A stretch of DNA of 64,000 nucleotides from Marinomonas piezotolerans (GCF_003362755.1 NZ_QKRA01000003.1:62001-126000), one strand, 5' to 3'. Numbered from the stretch's first letter, positions 50,684 through 59,676 are shown. Numbers and translations: made by a program. Notes: generated by a model not told the origin, from the letters alone.

Positions 50684-51559
50684 ATGAAGTATTTATCAGC
50701 TCGCCAAATGTGCCACGACGCATTCTACATTCGCAGCTCGAATGATGCTGTTTTAGAGATGCAGCGATCAAACCCAAATATACTGCGACGTAAGCCCGTT
50801 ATGAATGAAACGGATACTCGCGGCCCTGCGTCCAATATGTCCAAAGTTCAGCATCAAGTAATGGCGGGTAAAGTGCAGCACGTCATTTCTCAATTACCAC
50901 CACACTTACAACAACTGGCCCTGTATTGCTGGGCTCCACGATCTGAATCTATGCCAACCTACAAGAAGCAAAATGAATTTATGCAATACATCAACGCACA
51001 AGTGAAAGAACAATTCACCGAACACTACGCCCGTAACACCAGTGACGTATCGATCCTGATAATCCAGATACTGAAATACGAACGAGCACGAGAAGAAGGG
51101 CGACAGCAACCGCCCCTAGATTACGTGTTAGCCGGTGCATTGGCACAACCTAAGCACACTGTGCGTCAACGATGGCATGATGTGATCACGATGATTCGCA
51201 AGCATGTGCGCGAATACATCAATGCGCAGCCAAGTGTCGCACCTGAAACATTGCTTTCGCTTATGAATGCGGTCGAGTACGACGAAAAGAAAATGGGCAA
51301 GGTTTTTGTGCTGGGTGATCTAGCTATACGAGACTTTGCGCACCGTGACCAGGCTTACCTATTCAGCGCTGGTGACAAAGAGCGTGAAGCAGTGGTGCCA
51401 GTGGGACCGCTATACACTGATGAATACCTATCGTGGCGTGTAGGAACAGCACGCAGCAACTGGAAACGCGATTGGGCGAGTACATATCAGCAGATGATAA
51501 GTGTGTTGAATAATATGGCGGGGCAGGCGCTTAAGCCAATATCATATCTAAAGCGTTAA
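50684..51559 (+). CDS. unknown phage protein in late-regulator position
   Basis: A 291-residue protein from ATG 50684 (GGAG upstream); the earlier frame opening overlaps rusA. It begins MKYLSARQMCHDAFYIRSSND and includes LPPHLQQLALYCWAP and VRQRWHDVITMIRKHVREYI; the last helix pair looks DNA-binding. In lambdoid phages the late antiterminator Q lies right after the Holliday resolvase, so a Q-like role is possible. This is from position only. Confidence 0.6.
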   Translation: MKYLSARQMCHDAFYIRSSNDAVLEMQRSNPNILRRKPVMNETDTRGPASNMSKVQHQVMAGKVQHVISQLPPHLQQLALYCWAPRSESMPTYKKQNEFMQYINAQVKEQFTEHYARNTSDVSILIIQILKYERAREEGRQQPPLDYVLAGALAQPKHTVRQRWHDVITMIRKHVREYINAQPSVAPETLLSLMNAVEYDEKKMGKVFVLGDLAIRDFAHRDQAYLFSAGDKEREAVVPVGPLYTDEYLSWRVGTARSNWKRDWASTYQQMISVLNNMAGQALKPISYLKR

Positions 51560-51573
51560 AGTATGCGCACATT

Positions 51574-51609
51574 CTGTACGCAGTGCGCATTAGTGCGCAC
51601 TGCGTACAG
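51574..51609. repeat. perfect 16-bp inverted repeat between convergent genes
   Basis: CTGTACGCAGTGCGCA (51574-51589) and its exact reverse complement (51594-51609) with four bases between. It lies between the convergent genes ending at 51559 and 51630. There is no T-run, so it could be a two-way terminator of unusual type or a protein-binding site. Confidence 0.7.
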
Positions 51610-51629
51610 CGAATAGAAGTGAAACAGGA

Positions 51630-52229
51630 CTAGCTTGATTTGTCTGATAAGAGCTCATCTAATATTAAAGATCGAAGTACTGCCACATTGTGAGCAAATA
51701 AGGTCACTTCGTTATGATTATCCTCATACGATTGTTTTGCGTTGAGTATATCGGTTTGGTAAAGGCTACTGCTTGCCGTCGTCAAACTTCTCAGACTATT
51801 GCATAATGATTCATGCTCTTTTGTATTAATAAGTAGTCTCAAAGTATCTAATTTAGATCTTATGTTTCTGATCATCTGAAACTCTTTTGTGCCATATTTT
51901 TTTTCCTTTCCTTGCTGTTGTGTGCTTGAATAGTTTTCCAAAAAGTGGTGCATAAAATTATTCGCATCGGTAACTAATGATTCAGAGTTATCTATTAATA
52001 TTAAAACCTTTCTTTCTAAAGTGATTTTTCGTACCCATTCGTTACCTTTTACGAGGGCAATAAAAAATACGCCAATTGCGCCAACTCCTGAGCAGAGAGT
52101 GCCAACCGTCTGCCACAAGTCCTTTGAACTTTCGTAAGTCAGTCCTGCCGTAAATGTTGCACCTAATAGCGTGCCAGTGAGAAGAGTAAGTCCGTGCTCG
52201 GCTAGAAATGTACCGCAGGTTTTTTTCAT
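51630..52229 (-). CDS. membrane protein moron, unknown
   Basis: A 199-residue protein with two N-terminal membrane helices (LTLLTGTLLGATFTAGLTY and VGTLCSGVGAIGVFFIALV), followed by a cytoplasmic helical domain of about 120 residues. It is the only leftward gene among rightward late genes. Such position suggests expression in the lysogen. AT content looks higher than in neighbouring structural genes. No family recognised; exclusion of other phages is one possibility. Confidence 0.65.
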   Translation of the reverse strand: MKKTCGTFLAEHGLTLLTGTLLGATFTAGLTYESSKDLWQTVGTLCSGVGAIGVFFIALVKGNEWVRKITLERKVLILIDNSESLVTDANNFMHHFLENYSSTQQQGKEKKYGTKEFQMIRNIRSKLDTLRLLINTKEHESLCNSLRSLTTASSSLYQTDILNAKQSYEDNHNEVTLFAHNVAVLRSLILDELLSDKSS

Positions 52230-52323
52230 ACTGTCCCTGTAATTGATTAGCGTAGATCAATGGACTGTATCATGAAGTCTGGCTAAACTGACAATTCATA
52301 TACAAAGTTCAAGGAGGAACGAC

Positions 52324-52473
52324 ATGGAACAACTTACCAGATTACTCAAGGATTTAGAGAGCATCACATTCCAAGATATTTCAAAGATACCGCACGAAGA
52401 GCAACACATCATTGTGGCGCATATAGAAGCGCTGCAGGATCGGTTGCGCAAAATCTCAATCCGGAGACAGTAA
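52324..52473 (+). CDS. 49-residue helical protein
   Basis: A short gene of 49 codons (MEQLTRLLKDLESI ... RKISIRRQ) with an excellent ribosome site AAGGAGGA seven bases before the ATG. Its TAA overlaps the start of the next gene (TAATG). The product is amphipathic and mostly helical. Small size and coupling suggest an antidote or partner of the next protein; that is speculation. Confidence 0.65.
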   Translation: MEQLTRLLKDLESITFQDISKIPHEEQHIIVAHIEALQDRLRKISIRRQ

Positions 52474-52952
52474 TGTACGATAATAACGAAAACATTGTTA
52501 TGAGAGCGTTATTCAATCAGCAAAGAATCCAAATATTAACGCTGGGTATAGAAAATAATTATTTCACTGACAGTTATCTATATGCGTGGGAGAGTGGTGT
52601 ATATCCATACCTTGATGACTCTGACGGAAGTGTTCTACCTAAGCCACATGAGTGCTACGAAGAATATTTTCAAATCACGCGCGACATCGTGAGTGAAGTT
52701 CTTGAGTTTATATATAACTCATTCAAGGATGATAAGAGCATTACCTTCTACGAGCTAGAAGAAAATTATGGTGGCCAATGGGATGCTCGCTATGGACGAG
52801 AAACATTATTATCTATTTGTCGTTATGCATACCTCAAAGGTCACTTTCATAGCAAAGTATGGGAAGGGCTTCTAACTCAGTTTGAACATCCTTCTGAAGC
52901 AAGCGCAATAGTAAGAATTATGGATAGAGATAATGATATCTATATTATGTAG
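52473..52952 (+). CDS. unknown 159-residue accessory protein
   Basis: An acidic soluble protein (ENNYFTDSYLYAWESGVYPYLDD; ITFYELEENYGGQWDARYG). It is translated in coupling with the small upstream gene. Tyr-, Glu- and Asp-rich; no motif recognised. It belongs to the accessory segment between the late regulator position and the lysis genes. Confidence 0.6.
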   Translation: MYDNNENIVMRALFNQQRIQILTLGIENNYFTDSYLYAWESGVYPYLDDSDGSVLPKPHECYEEYFQITRDIVSEVLEFIYNSFKDDKSITFYELEENYGGQWDARYGRETLLSICRYAYLKGHFHSKVWEGLLTQFEHPSEASAIVRIMDRDNDIYIM

Positions 52953-53048
52953 TAATGAGAGAGTGCTTAAGGAGGAGCAACAAAAACATTGCGGAGAAGG
53001 TTGGGACTTTGCAGGATCACTTGTATATATTTGCTATGGAGAGGGGGG

Positions 53049-53291
53049 TTGAGTTATTTATCTGATTTGCGTGGTGAGGTTGCTCATGATGCAGCCTCTA
53101 AGTACAACTTTGATTTCATTGAATCACGCAAATATGCCATCAGGATATATGAAGGTGGAATAGGGCGAATGATGACAACCAATGAGCTTGAGGATCTTGA
53201 AGAGATTCTTGAGCGCATTTGCAGCACTGAAAAGAAGCGAAGGGCTGAAATTGCAGCCGAGAAGTACAGAAGGATGAAGGATGGCTACTGA
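53049..53291 (+). CDS. small basic-acidic accessory protein with probable TTG start
   Basis: About 80 residues. The TTG at 53049 is preceded by GGAG at seven bases, which makes it a better start than a TTG 60 bases upstream without a ribosome site. The C-terminal half is charged and helical (LEDLEEILERICSTEKKRRAEI). It overlaps the next gene by 11 bases. Function unknown. Confidence 0.55.
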   Translation: MSYLSDLRGEVAHDAASKYNFDFIESRKYAIRIYEGGIGRMMTTNELEDLEEILERICSTEKKRRAEIAAEKYRRMKDGY

Positions 53292-53961
53292 GTTGGCTCA
53301 AGTCTGCGAGCACATCAACGACACCTTTGTTGTGAAGTGTGTTGAACAGGTTCAGCCAGAAACATACCTAGGCTTTGAAATATTAGACCTTATCAGTGCC
53401 ATTATTGCTGTATTTAGTGTGTTGGCGGCTGGCTTTGCGGCTTACGCAGCATGGAAGGCTAATAAGCTTAGCGAATCAGGAGCTAAGGCAAATAGAGTGC
53501 ACAATATGCAGTCTGTTCGTCCTTTACTCGATTTCGAGGTTGGTTCACAGAAGCTATTATCCGAAATGAATGATAAGGAGACATACTACGATGCACTAAT
53601 GTATCTAAAGTTGTCTAACCATGGGAATGGTCCCGCAATTATAAGTTCAATTACCTTATGGTGTGTCTCTAAAGCTATTGAGCTACACAAGTTTGATCTT
53701 AACTCTCGTGATGAATTTCTGAACCGTATTTCAGAAGAAAATCTACTTGATGATCTTAGTGCAAGGATAACTTCAATTATAAGTGAGGCAGTCTTAAAGG
53801 CTGGTTCGGAAATAACTTTAATGGAAGTCCTATTTAGCTCTAAAAATAAGAACCAAGAAGCCAAAGTTCATTCAGCAGTAGGCTCTATAAAAGTACTAAT
53901 CAATTACGAGTGTATTTATGGGGAAAAATATACGCTTGACACCTTGATAACAAAAAACTAA
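53281..53961 (+). CDS. membrane-anchored accessory protein, unknown
   Basis: A 226-residue protein with one membrane helix (about residues 34-58, ILDLISAIIAVFSVLAAGFA), followed by a soluble domain with VRPLLDFEVGS and YLKLSNHGNGPAIISSITLW. That last pattern resembles small beta-sandwich domains of unknown membrane proteins. It is followed by two terminators. Function unknown. Confidence 0.65.
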   Translation: MATELAQVCEHINDTFVVKCVEQVQPETYLGFEILDLISAIIAVFSVLAAGFAAYAAWKANKLSESGAKANRVHNMQSVRPLLDFEVGSQKLLSEMNDKETYYDALMYLKLSNHGNGPAIISSITLWCVSKAIELHKFDLNSRDEFLNRISEENLLDDLSARITSIISEAVLKAGSEITLMEVLFSSKNKNQEAKVHSAVGSIKVLINYECIYGEKYTLDTLITKN

Positions 53962-53990
53962 CCTTTTTCCCATAGTGCAAGATTCTGCTT

Positions 53991-54016
53991 AAAACCTCGC
54001 TTCGGCGGGGTTTTTG
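53991..54016 (+). terminator. terminator after the accessory genes
   Basis: AAAACCTCGC / GCGGGGTTTT stem with a TTCG tetraloop (53991-54014), ending in T. Confidence 0.85.
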
Positions 54017-54059
54017 CGTTTCTGGCCTCCAATTTAGTTCTGACTGGCATAGTCAGCTT

Positions 54060-54097
54060 AGCCGCCCACGGTGCGAATCGTGAGGCGGCTTTTTTAT
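54060..54097 (+). terminator. second terminator or leader hairpin before the lysis genes
   Basis: AGCCGCC / GGCGGCT outer stem (54060-54066 with 54084-54090), with an inner CACG/CGTG pair, followed by seven T. Two terminators in tandem suggest that the lysis and structural genes are read through only by antitermination. Confidence 0.75.
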
Positions 54098-54121
54098 TTC
54101 CGCACCACATGGAACCCATTT

Positions 54122-54442
54122 ATGTCTGATGATATTGCTGCACTGCGTCAAGAAGTAAGACAGCAGTTCACACAGTTAACAGCCGCTACCAATGAGATTG
54201 CATCGTCAGTTTCGAAAATGACGGCGCTTGTTGCTCGAATAGAAGAGCGCAACGTAAGCCACGATGATGGAATGCGCCGTCTTGGTAAGCTGCTAGATGA
54301 TCACGAGGAGCGTATTCGTATCGTTGAGCGTAACGCGCTAACTCAAACATCCTACGTAGCGGGCACGTGGAAAGTGGTGACAATTGTTGCTGCTATTGTA
54401 TCCGTGGTTGTTGGTGCTACTGCGAGGTTTTTCCCGTTATGA
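54122..54442 (+). CDS. coiled-coil protein with C-terminal membrane helix (XhlA-like lysis protein)
   Basis: 106 residues from ATG 54122. A coiled coil (ALRQEVRQQFTQLTAATNEIA up to LLDDHEERIRIVERN) is followed by a membrane helix at the C-terminus (VVTIVAAIVSVVVGATARFF). This layout is that of XhlA-type holin-associated proteins. Its stop overlaps the endolysin start by ATGA, which supports a role in lysis. Confidence 0.7.
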   Translation: MSDDIAALRQEVRQQFTQLTAATNEIASSVSKMTALVARIEERNVSHDDGMRRLGKLLDDHEERIRIVERNALTQTSYVAGTWKVVTIVAAIVSVVVGATARFFPL

Positions 54443-54840
54443 GCATCACACGCATCGTAATCCATTGCTCTGACTCGCCAAACTTTCGTGACGATACAGC
54501 AGAAGATATTCACCGCTGGCACAAAGAGCGTGGTTGGGATGGTATCGGCTATCACCATGTGATTTGTGTTGACGGCGATGTGCAGAATGGTCGTCCGCAT
54601 TATTGGACTGGCGCACATGCCTCGCCATACAACGCCAATTCTATTGGTATCTGTCTTATCGGTCGCGATCAATTCACAGACGCGCAATGGCGATCACTGG
54701 AAGGTTTGGTTTTATCCCTAACCAATGAATACCCATACGCCGAAGTGCTAGGCCATTGCGATCTCAACGAGCACAAGAGTTGCCCAAACTTCGATGTAAA
54801 GAGTTGGTGGGGCAATATCGAGCGCAACAATTTAGACTAA
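54439..54840 (+). CDS. endolysin, N-acetylmuramoyl-L-alanine amidase (T7 lysozyme type)
   Basis: A 133-residue Amidase_2 enzyme that cuts the bond between muramic acid and the stem peptide. Zinc ligands are His in IVIHCSDSP, His in LGHCDLNEH and Cys in KSCPNF; the catalytic Tyr lies in GYHHVI. The length and layout are those of T7 lysozyme. No signal peptide is present, so it depends on a holin. Confidence 0.92.
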   Translation: MSITRIVIHCSDSPNFRDDTAEDIHRWHKERGWDGIGYHHVICVDGDVQNGRPHYWTGAHASPYNANSIGICLIGRDQFTDAQWRSLEGLVLSLTNEYPYAEVLGHCDLNEHKSCPNFDVKSWWGNIERNNLD

Positions 54841-54855
54841 TCGGAAGGGGAGAAC

Positions 54856-55158
54856 ATGGTAACTGCAATCGTTAACGCCATCGCTGGAGCGTTCTCTAGC
54901 GGCGGACTAGCTGGAATCGCATTGCGAATGGTGTGGGAATCACTACTCGCTATGGTTCTTAAAATGAACTGGAAAGTTGTCATTGAGCGAGCCGTTAGTC
55001 GTCTCGTAGTGCGTGGTCTGCATGGCCTAGCATCGATGAAAACTAATGATCTAACGCGGGAAACCGTGAGTGATATTCTTGAGCAAATGGGCGAAAAACG
55101 TTTACCAAAGCTAAAGGAGGCCAATGACGTGCTGAATAAAAAGCACGATCCTGGCTGA
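54856..55158 (+). CDS. small hydrophobic protein of the lysis cassette
   Basis: A 100-residue protein. The N-terminal 55 residues are hydrophobic (VNAIAGAFSSGGLAGIALRMVW; LLAMVLKM), with a charged helical tail. It could be a holin, but the helices are less clear than usual. It follows the endolysin gene with a good GGGGAG ribosome site. The call is by position. Confidence 0.55.
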   Translation: MVTAIVNAIAGAFSSGGLAGIALRMVWESLLAMVLKMNWKVVIERAVSRLVVRGLHGLASMKTNDLTRETVSDILEQMGEKRLPKLKEANDVLNKKHDPG

Positions 55159-55196
55159 ATCCGCTAAATCAAACCGCTCAAGATGTCATAAGTCTG

Positions 55197-55229
55197 CGCC
55201 TCAGTAACTAAGTTGCTGGGGCGTTTTCT
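55197..55229 (+). terminator. terminator-like hairpin before the terminase genes
   Basis: CGCCTCAG / CTGGGGCG stem with one G-U pair (55197-55204 with 55216-55223), followed by TTTTCTT. Confidence 0.6.
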
Positions 55230-55249
55230 TATGGGGTTTAAAGAAAACT

Positions 55250-55828
55250 ATGGCAAGAAAATATGACTTAGAAGCGATTGAGGCTGACTACCGAGCCGGC
55301 CAACTCAGCAAACGCGCAATCGCTACAAAACATGGGTGCTCAGAGGCTGCTATTCGCAAGTGGGCTGTTAAGCGCGGATGGGCTCAAGACCTAAGCGGTA
55401 AAGTGAAGCAGGCCACTAAAGCCAAGCTAACAAAAACCGTTGCGGAAACTACGCCCAAAGTTGCAGAGCGTAAGAAGCGCGAGCCTGATGCCAAGCTAAC
55501 TGATGAAGAGATCGTAGAGGAAGCCAGTAACGCCGCCGTCGATGTCATTACTAGCCACCGCACCCGCGCCGCTGAATATCAGGAAATTGTTCGTATCTAT
55601 GGAGCGAAACTACGCGAGCAGCTAACGAATGGAAAGCTGACAGTACAGGCGCCGAATGGCGACCCAGTAGAGATCGACATCCCACTTGAGTACATCGGTA
55701 AATGCCTGAATTCTGCAACACAGTCACTAGAGCGCCTAACTAAGCTAGAGCGTCAAGCGTACAACCTCGACGATCAGCAAGACTCAAGCTACGAGGATGA
55801 TTTAGAGGCTATATCTGAGGGATTGTAA
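55250..55828 (+). CDS. terS: terminase small subunit
   Basis: A 192-residue DNA-recognition subunit of the packaging motor. The N-terminal helix-turn-helix has YRAGQLSKRAIATKHGCSEA and IRKWAVKRGW. The basic linker and the later helices (HRTRAAEYQEIVRIYGAKLRE) mediate oligomerisation. It ends one base before the large subunit gene. Confidence 0.85.
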   Translation: MARKYDLEAIEADYRAGQLSKRAIATKHGCSEAAIRKWAVKRGWAQDLSGKVKQATKAKLTKTVAETTPKVAERKKREPDAKLTDEEIVEEASNAAVDVITSHRTRAAEYQEIVRIYGAKLREQLTNGKLTVQAPNGDPVEIDIPLEYIGKCLNSATQSLERLTKLERQAYNLDDQQDSSYEDDLEAISEGL

Positions 55829-57454
55829 ATGGATAGAGCCGAGCGTAGGCGCAGGATCAAGGCGTTGCGCAAGGACTATGCGACATTCGCCAAGCGCTGC
55901 TTAAAGATCAAAGTCAAAGCGGGTGAGATTAAGGCGTTTGAGTTCAACGCCGCACAAGAGCACATACACAACGAGATCGAGGACCAACTTAAGCGAATCG
56001 GAAAGGTTCGTAAAGTGCTGCTAAAAGGACGACAGCAGGGCGGCTCAACGTATGTGGCGGGGCGCTATTACAAGAAGGTTACGGAAACCAACGGTTACAG
56101 CGCATTTATTCTCTCACACGAGGCTAAGACAACTGGCCGACTGTTTGAAATGGTGCAGCGTTACCACAAGCACTGTAACCCGTTAATAAAACCAAGAGCG
56201 GGGCGAGATTCAGCGCAGGGCATGAACTTCCCTAAGCTAGACAGTGGTTTCGAGCTAGCGACAGCGGGTAACAAAGAGACGGGGCGGGGCTTTACATCGC
56301 AACTGTTTCACGGCTCAGAGGTCGCGTTCTGGCCGAATGCTGATGCGATTCTAGCGGGTATCCTTCAAACACTTCCCGATGTGCCAGGTAGTGAGGTGGT
56401 GCTTGAGTCCACGGCCAACGGCGCAGGCGGCATCTTCTACGAGTACGTGCAGGATGCGATAGCGGGTAAAGGTGAGTACGAATTGATATTCGTGCCTTGG
56501 TATTGGCAACCAGAGTACCGAGCCACACCACCAGCCGATTTCAAGCGAACGGAAGACGAAGAGCATTTAGTTAAGCTCTGCTTGAATCATCCAGACGGCC
56601 CCAAGTACAGCCACAAACTAACAGACGCGCAACTGTACTGGCGTCGAAATAAAGTCTACGAGCTCAAGAGCCGCGACAAATTCAAACAAGAATACCCGTG
56701 CTACATCAAAGAGGCATTTTTGTTCTCAGGTCGTCCAGTATTCGACCCGAACCATACAGAGGAAGCGCTAATTGAGTGCTTCTCTCCATCTAAAGTGTAT
56801 CGAGTAAGCCCTAACGGAATGACCGAAAACACGATGGGCGAGTTTAAAGTATGGGATGAACCAAAGCCCGGTAAGCGCTACGCCATTGGAGGGGACGTTG
56901 CGGAAGGTCTAGCGCACGGTGATTACTCATGTTTAGACATAGTAGACGAGAAAGGATTACAAGTTGCGCAATGGCATGGGCATGTTGAGCCTGATTTATT
57001 AGGCGACATTGCGAGCTTTATAGGGCGTCGATATAACAAAGCGTTAATCGGCATTGAGCGCAATAACCACGGCTTGACCACGCTGACACGCCTTAAAGAC
57101 TTAGGGTATCCGAATATCTATGTTCAAGAAGAGCTAGAGCGAAGGTATGGAGAAAAGCCAACTAAACGAATGGGTTGGCAAACAACTACGCGTTCTAAGC
57201 CGCTTGTCATTGATAACTTAGCAGCGCTACTACGTGACGGAAATGCGGGAATAGTTTGTAAAGAGACGGTAGACGAGATGCAAACCTACGTCATTGATGA
57301 GAAGGGCGCGTTTAACGCCCGATCAGGCTCATTTGATGACCGTGTAATGAGTTATGCGATTGCCCAAGAAATGGTTAAGCACATGCCTAAAAAGCGTTTC
57401 ACATCTATGCCAGCAAGCGCGCTGGTGACAGCAGACACAACAGCAGGTTACTAA
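55829..57454 (+). CDS. terL: terminase large subunit
   Basis: A 541-residue packaging ATPase and nuclease. The Walker A variant is LLKGRQQGGST near residue 68. Walker B lies in the GSEVAFWPNAD region, and the nuclease domain starts with YAIGGDVAEGLAHGDYS (Asp, metal binding). The last part (FNARSGSFDDRVMSYAIAQE) carries the final catalytic Asp. The packaging type (headful or site-specific) cannot be decided here. Confidence 0.92.
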   Translation: MDRAERRRRIKALRKDYATFAKRCLKIKVKAGEIKAFEFNAAQEHIHNEIEDQLKRIGKVRKVLLKGRQQGGSTYVAGRYYKKVTETNGYSAFILSHEAKTTGRLFEMVQRYHKHCNPLIKPRAGRDSAQGMNFPKLDSGFELATAGNKETGRGFTSQLFHGSEVAFWPNADAILAGILQTLPDVPGSEVVLESTANGAGGIFYEYVQDAIAGKGEYELIFVPWYWQPEYRATPPADFKRTEDEEHLVKLCLNHPDGPKYSHKLTDAQLYWRRNKVYELKSRDKFKQEYPCYIKEAFLFSGRPVFDPNHTEEALIECFSPSKVYRVSPNGMTENTMGEFKVWDEPKPGKRYAIGGDVAEGLAHGDYSCLDIVDEKGLQVAQWHGHVEPDLLGDIASFIGRRYNKALIGIERNNHGLTTLTRLKDLGYPNIYVQEELERRYGEKPTKRMGWQTTTRSKPLVIDNLAALLRDGNAGIVCKETVDEMQTYVIDEKGAFNARSGSFDDRVMSYAIAQEMVKHMPKKRFTSMPASALVTADTTAGY

Positions 57455-57457
57455 TTA

Positions 57458-59416
57458 ATGGCCGGTTTACTCAACTTTGTAAGCAACGATCAGTTAGTCG
57501 AACGCGAGCAAGCAGAAATTAAAGAGAAAGAAGAAAAGACCCGCCAAAAGTACAACGCTTTAGGTCTGTCTTTGGCAAACAAATACGACGAGTGGAAACG
57601 AGCCAAAGAACCAATCGAACTACGTTGGCTTGATGCGCTGAGAGCGTTTAACAGCCAGTACGATGCAGACACCAAGAAAGTTTTAGACGCCGCACCAGAA
57701 CGATCAAAAGTGTACGTTGGTTTGACTCGCACAAAAGTGATGGCTGCATACTCGCGCTTAATAGATTTGCTATTTCAGTCATCAGACTCATTTTGGGGAA
57801 TCGATTCTACACCATCACCAGAAATGCCAGAGCAAGAACTCAAGGCGCTAAAGCATATTGCAATCCAGCAAGTGGCTCAAAGTGGAGAGCAACTTACACC
57901 CGACGCGGTAGAAGAATACTACAACCGATTAGTCGAGTTTGCCCGCGATGAATTCAAGGATTTAGCCAAGGAAGCCGCCAAGGAGATGGAGAAAGAGATC
58001 AAAGACATATTGGTAGAGGGAGAAGCAGAAAAACACCTTAAATCATCCATCTTAGAGGCTTGCATCACAGGATCAGGGTGCGTAAAGGGTGCCACCGTTA
58101 ACGTGCTGAGTGATAGCGTATGGTCGCAAACGGAAGGACAGTGGAGCCTTGATGTTCGCGAAAAAGTCACTGCAGACGTTGAATCGGTAAGTGTCTTTGA
58201 CATAGTGCCTGACCCTTTTGCAACGAGCATGGATGATATGGAGGGTTTATTTCGTCGTCATGTTTTGAATCGTTCACAGTTTCGCGCCTTAGCTAAAAAT
58301 GGATTCAGCGAACAGGAAATACTAGCCTCGTTAGTCGATTACGAGCATGGGAATCACACATTAAGCGATTCAGAAACCGCTCGCAGAAATATCGCAGGGA
58401 TGAGTAACGAATCGTCCAGCAATCGCTTTGAAGTGCTTGAATATTGGGGAACTGTTGATGGCCGAGACTTACGATTAGCAGGGGTTCAAGTTGAAAATGA
58501 GCAGGTTGAGTATCAAGCGAACGTCTGGATTTGTGGTAATCACGTACTGAAAGCGCGACTCAATCCATTGGTTCCAGAGCGTATCCCATACAACATATTT
58601 CCTTATGAGCGCGTTCCTCATCAATTTTGGGGTATTGGCGTACCTGAGATGATGAAGGACAGCCAGACCACAATGAATGCAGGCGTGCGAATCTTTGTAG
58701 ACAATGCTGCGGTTTCATCTGGACCAATGGGGGAAATAAACGTCGATATGATCCCTGACGGTATGCGCTTGGAAGATTTTATGACGGCCAAGCCTTGGAA
58801 GCTTTACCCTCGCAGTGGTGGAGCACCCGAGGCTCCTATGATTCGATGGAATCAGCCATCAGCAAACGGTCAAGCCATCAATCATATAATTGAAATGTTC
58901 CGCCGTTTTGCAGATGAAGAAACCAGCTTACCAAGTTATACCCACGGCGAAACAGGACAAGGGCTCAATAAGACGGCATCCGGTATGTCGATGCTTATGG
59001 GAGCGGCAAACGTTGCCATTAAATCAGTTGTTAAGAACTTCGACGATTACCTCACTAAGCCACTTATTCAATCCCTGTTCGACTTCTGTATGAAGTGGAG
59101 CGATAACGAGGAAGCCAAAAGCGGCGACATTAAAGTTATGGCGCGTGGCTCCACTGCACTGATTTCAAAAGAACTGCAAAGCCAGCGCTTAATGCAGTTT
59201 ACACAAATGACGGTTAATCCAGTGGATATGCAGCTTACAGACCGTAAGTTTTTGCTCAAATCCATAGCGGAATCGCTAGACATTAACGCAGACAAGGCAT
59301 TGCTATCCGATGAGCAAATACAAAATGCAGCCGCCAGAAGCCAGCTCAATCCTAGCTCTGAGGGCGAACAGCCAGCATTGGGAAGTCCTGAACAAGTACC
59401 TGCGCAATCGACTTGA
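57458..59416 (+). CDS. portal protein (head-to-tail connector)
   Basis: A 652-residue portal, of the longer type typical of short-tailed phages. It has PIELRWLDALRAFNSQYD near the N-terminus, DIVPDPFATSMDDMEGLFRR, and the conserved late part PYNIFPYERVPHQFWGIGVPEMM followed by GLNKTASGMSML. The last 36 codons overlap the next gene in another frame. Confidence 0.9.
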   Translation: MAGLLNFVSNDQLVEREQAEIKEKEEKTRQKYNALGLSLANKYDEWKRAKEPIELRWLDALRAFNSQYDADTKKVLDAAPERSKVYVGLTRTKVMAAYSRLIDLLFQSSDSFWGIDSTPSPEMPEQELKALKHIAIQQVAQSGEQLTPDAVEEYYNRLVEFARDEFKDLAKEAAKEMEKEIKDILVEGEAEKHLKSSILEACITGSGCVKGATVNVLSDSVWSQTEGQWSLDVREKVTADVESVSVFDIVPDPFATSMDDMEGLFRRHVLNRSQFRALAKNGFSEQEILASLVDYEHGNHTLSDSETARRNIAGMSNESSSNRFEVLEYWGTVDGRDLRLAGVQVENEQVEYQANVWICGNHVLKARLNPLVPERIPYNIFPYERVPHQFWGIGVPEMMKDSQTTMNAGVRIFVDNAAVSSGPMGEINVDMIPDGMRLEDFMTAKPWKLYPRSGGAPEAPMIRWNQPSANGQAINHIIEMFRRFADEETSLPSYTHGETGQGLNKTASGMSMLMGAANVAIKSVVKNFDDYLTKPLIQSLFDFCMKWSDNEEAKSGDIKVMARGSTALISKELQSQRLMQFTQMTVNPVDMQLTDRKFLLKSIAESLDINADKALLSDEQIQNAAARSQLNPSSEGEQPALGSPEQVPAQST

Positions 59417-59549
59417 TGCGCTTAGGTCGGAGCTGGAAACCTTAGACAACGATACTGAGGTGCGGCGCGTACAAGGCCAAATTAGAGAGTTACACGATAT
59501 TATTAAGCTGGAAGAAACAGCCGAGCGAGTCATCAAGTCCGCTCGTTAA
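59310..59549 (+). CDS. small coiled-coil protein overlapping the portal gene
   Basis: 79 residues (starts at 59310 or the inner ATG at 59325). It contains WEVLNKYLRNRLDALRSELE followed by VQGQIRELHDIIKLEE. Small coiled-coil genes with this layout commonly follow portal genes in such phages. About 107 bases overlap the 3' end of the portal gene in a different frame. No strong ribosome site; translation coupling is likely. Confidence 0.6.
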   Translation: MSKYKMQPPEASSILALRANSQHWEVLNKYLRNRLDALRSELETLDNDTEVRRVQGQIRELHDIIKLEETAERVIKSAR

Positions 59550-59569
59550 CCCCAAAAACATTTCAATTT

Positions 59570-59594
59570 AACCGCCCAAGTGGCGGTTTTTTTA
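59570..59594 (+). terminator. terminator between portal and scaffold genes
   Basis: AACCGCC / GGCGGTT stem with a five-base loop (59570-59576 with 59582-59588), followed by a T-run. It may set different levels for the portal and capsid transcripts. Confidence 0.85.
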
Positions 59595-59676
59595 TTCCTG
59601 GATACGCCAATGCGCCCCAGGGCAAACCAAAGCAACGCGGATTCGCCGAGAGAAGGCCCCGCAAGAGGAAATCATC

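Noticed and set aside
52955-53065. 36-codon frame before the gene at 53049
   Set aside because: No ribosome site at its ATG. The better-supported TTG start at 53049 in another frame overlaps its end.
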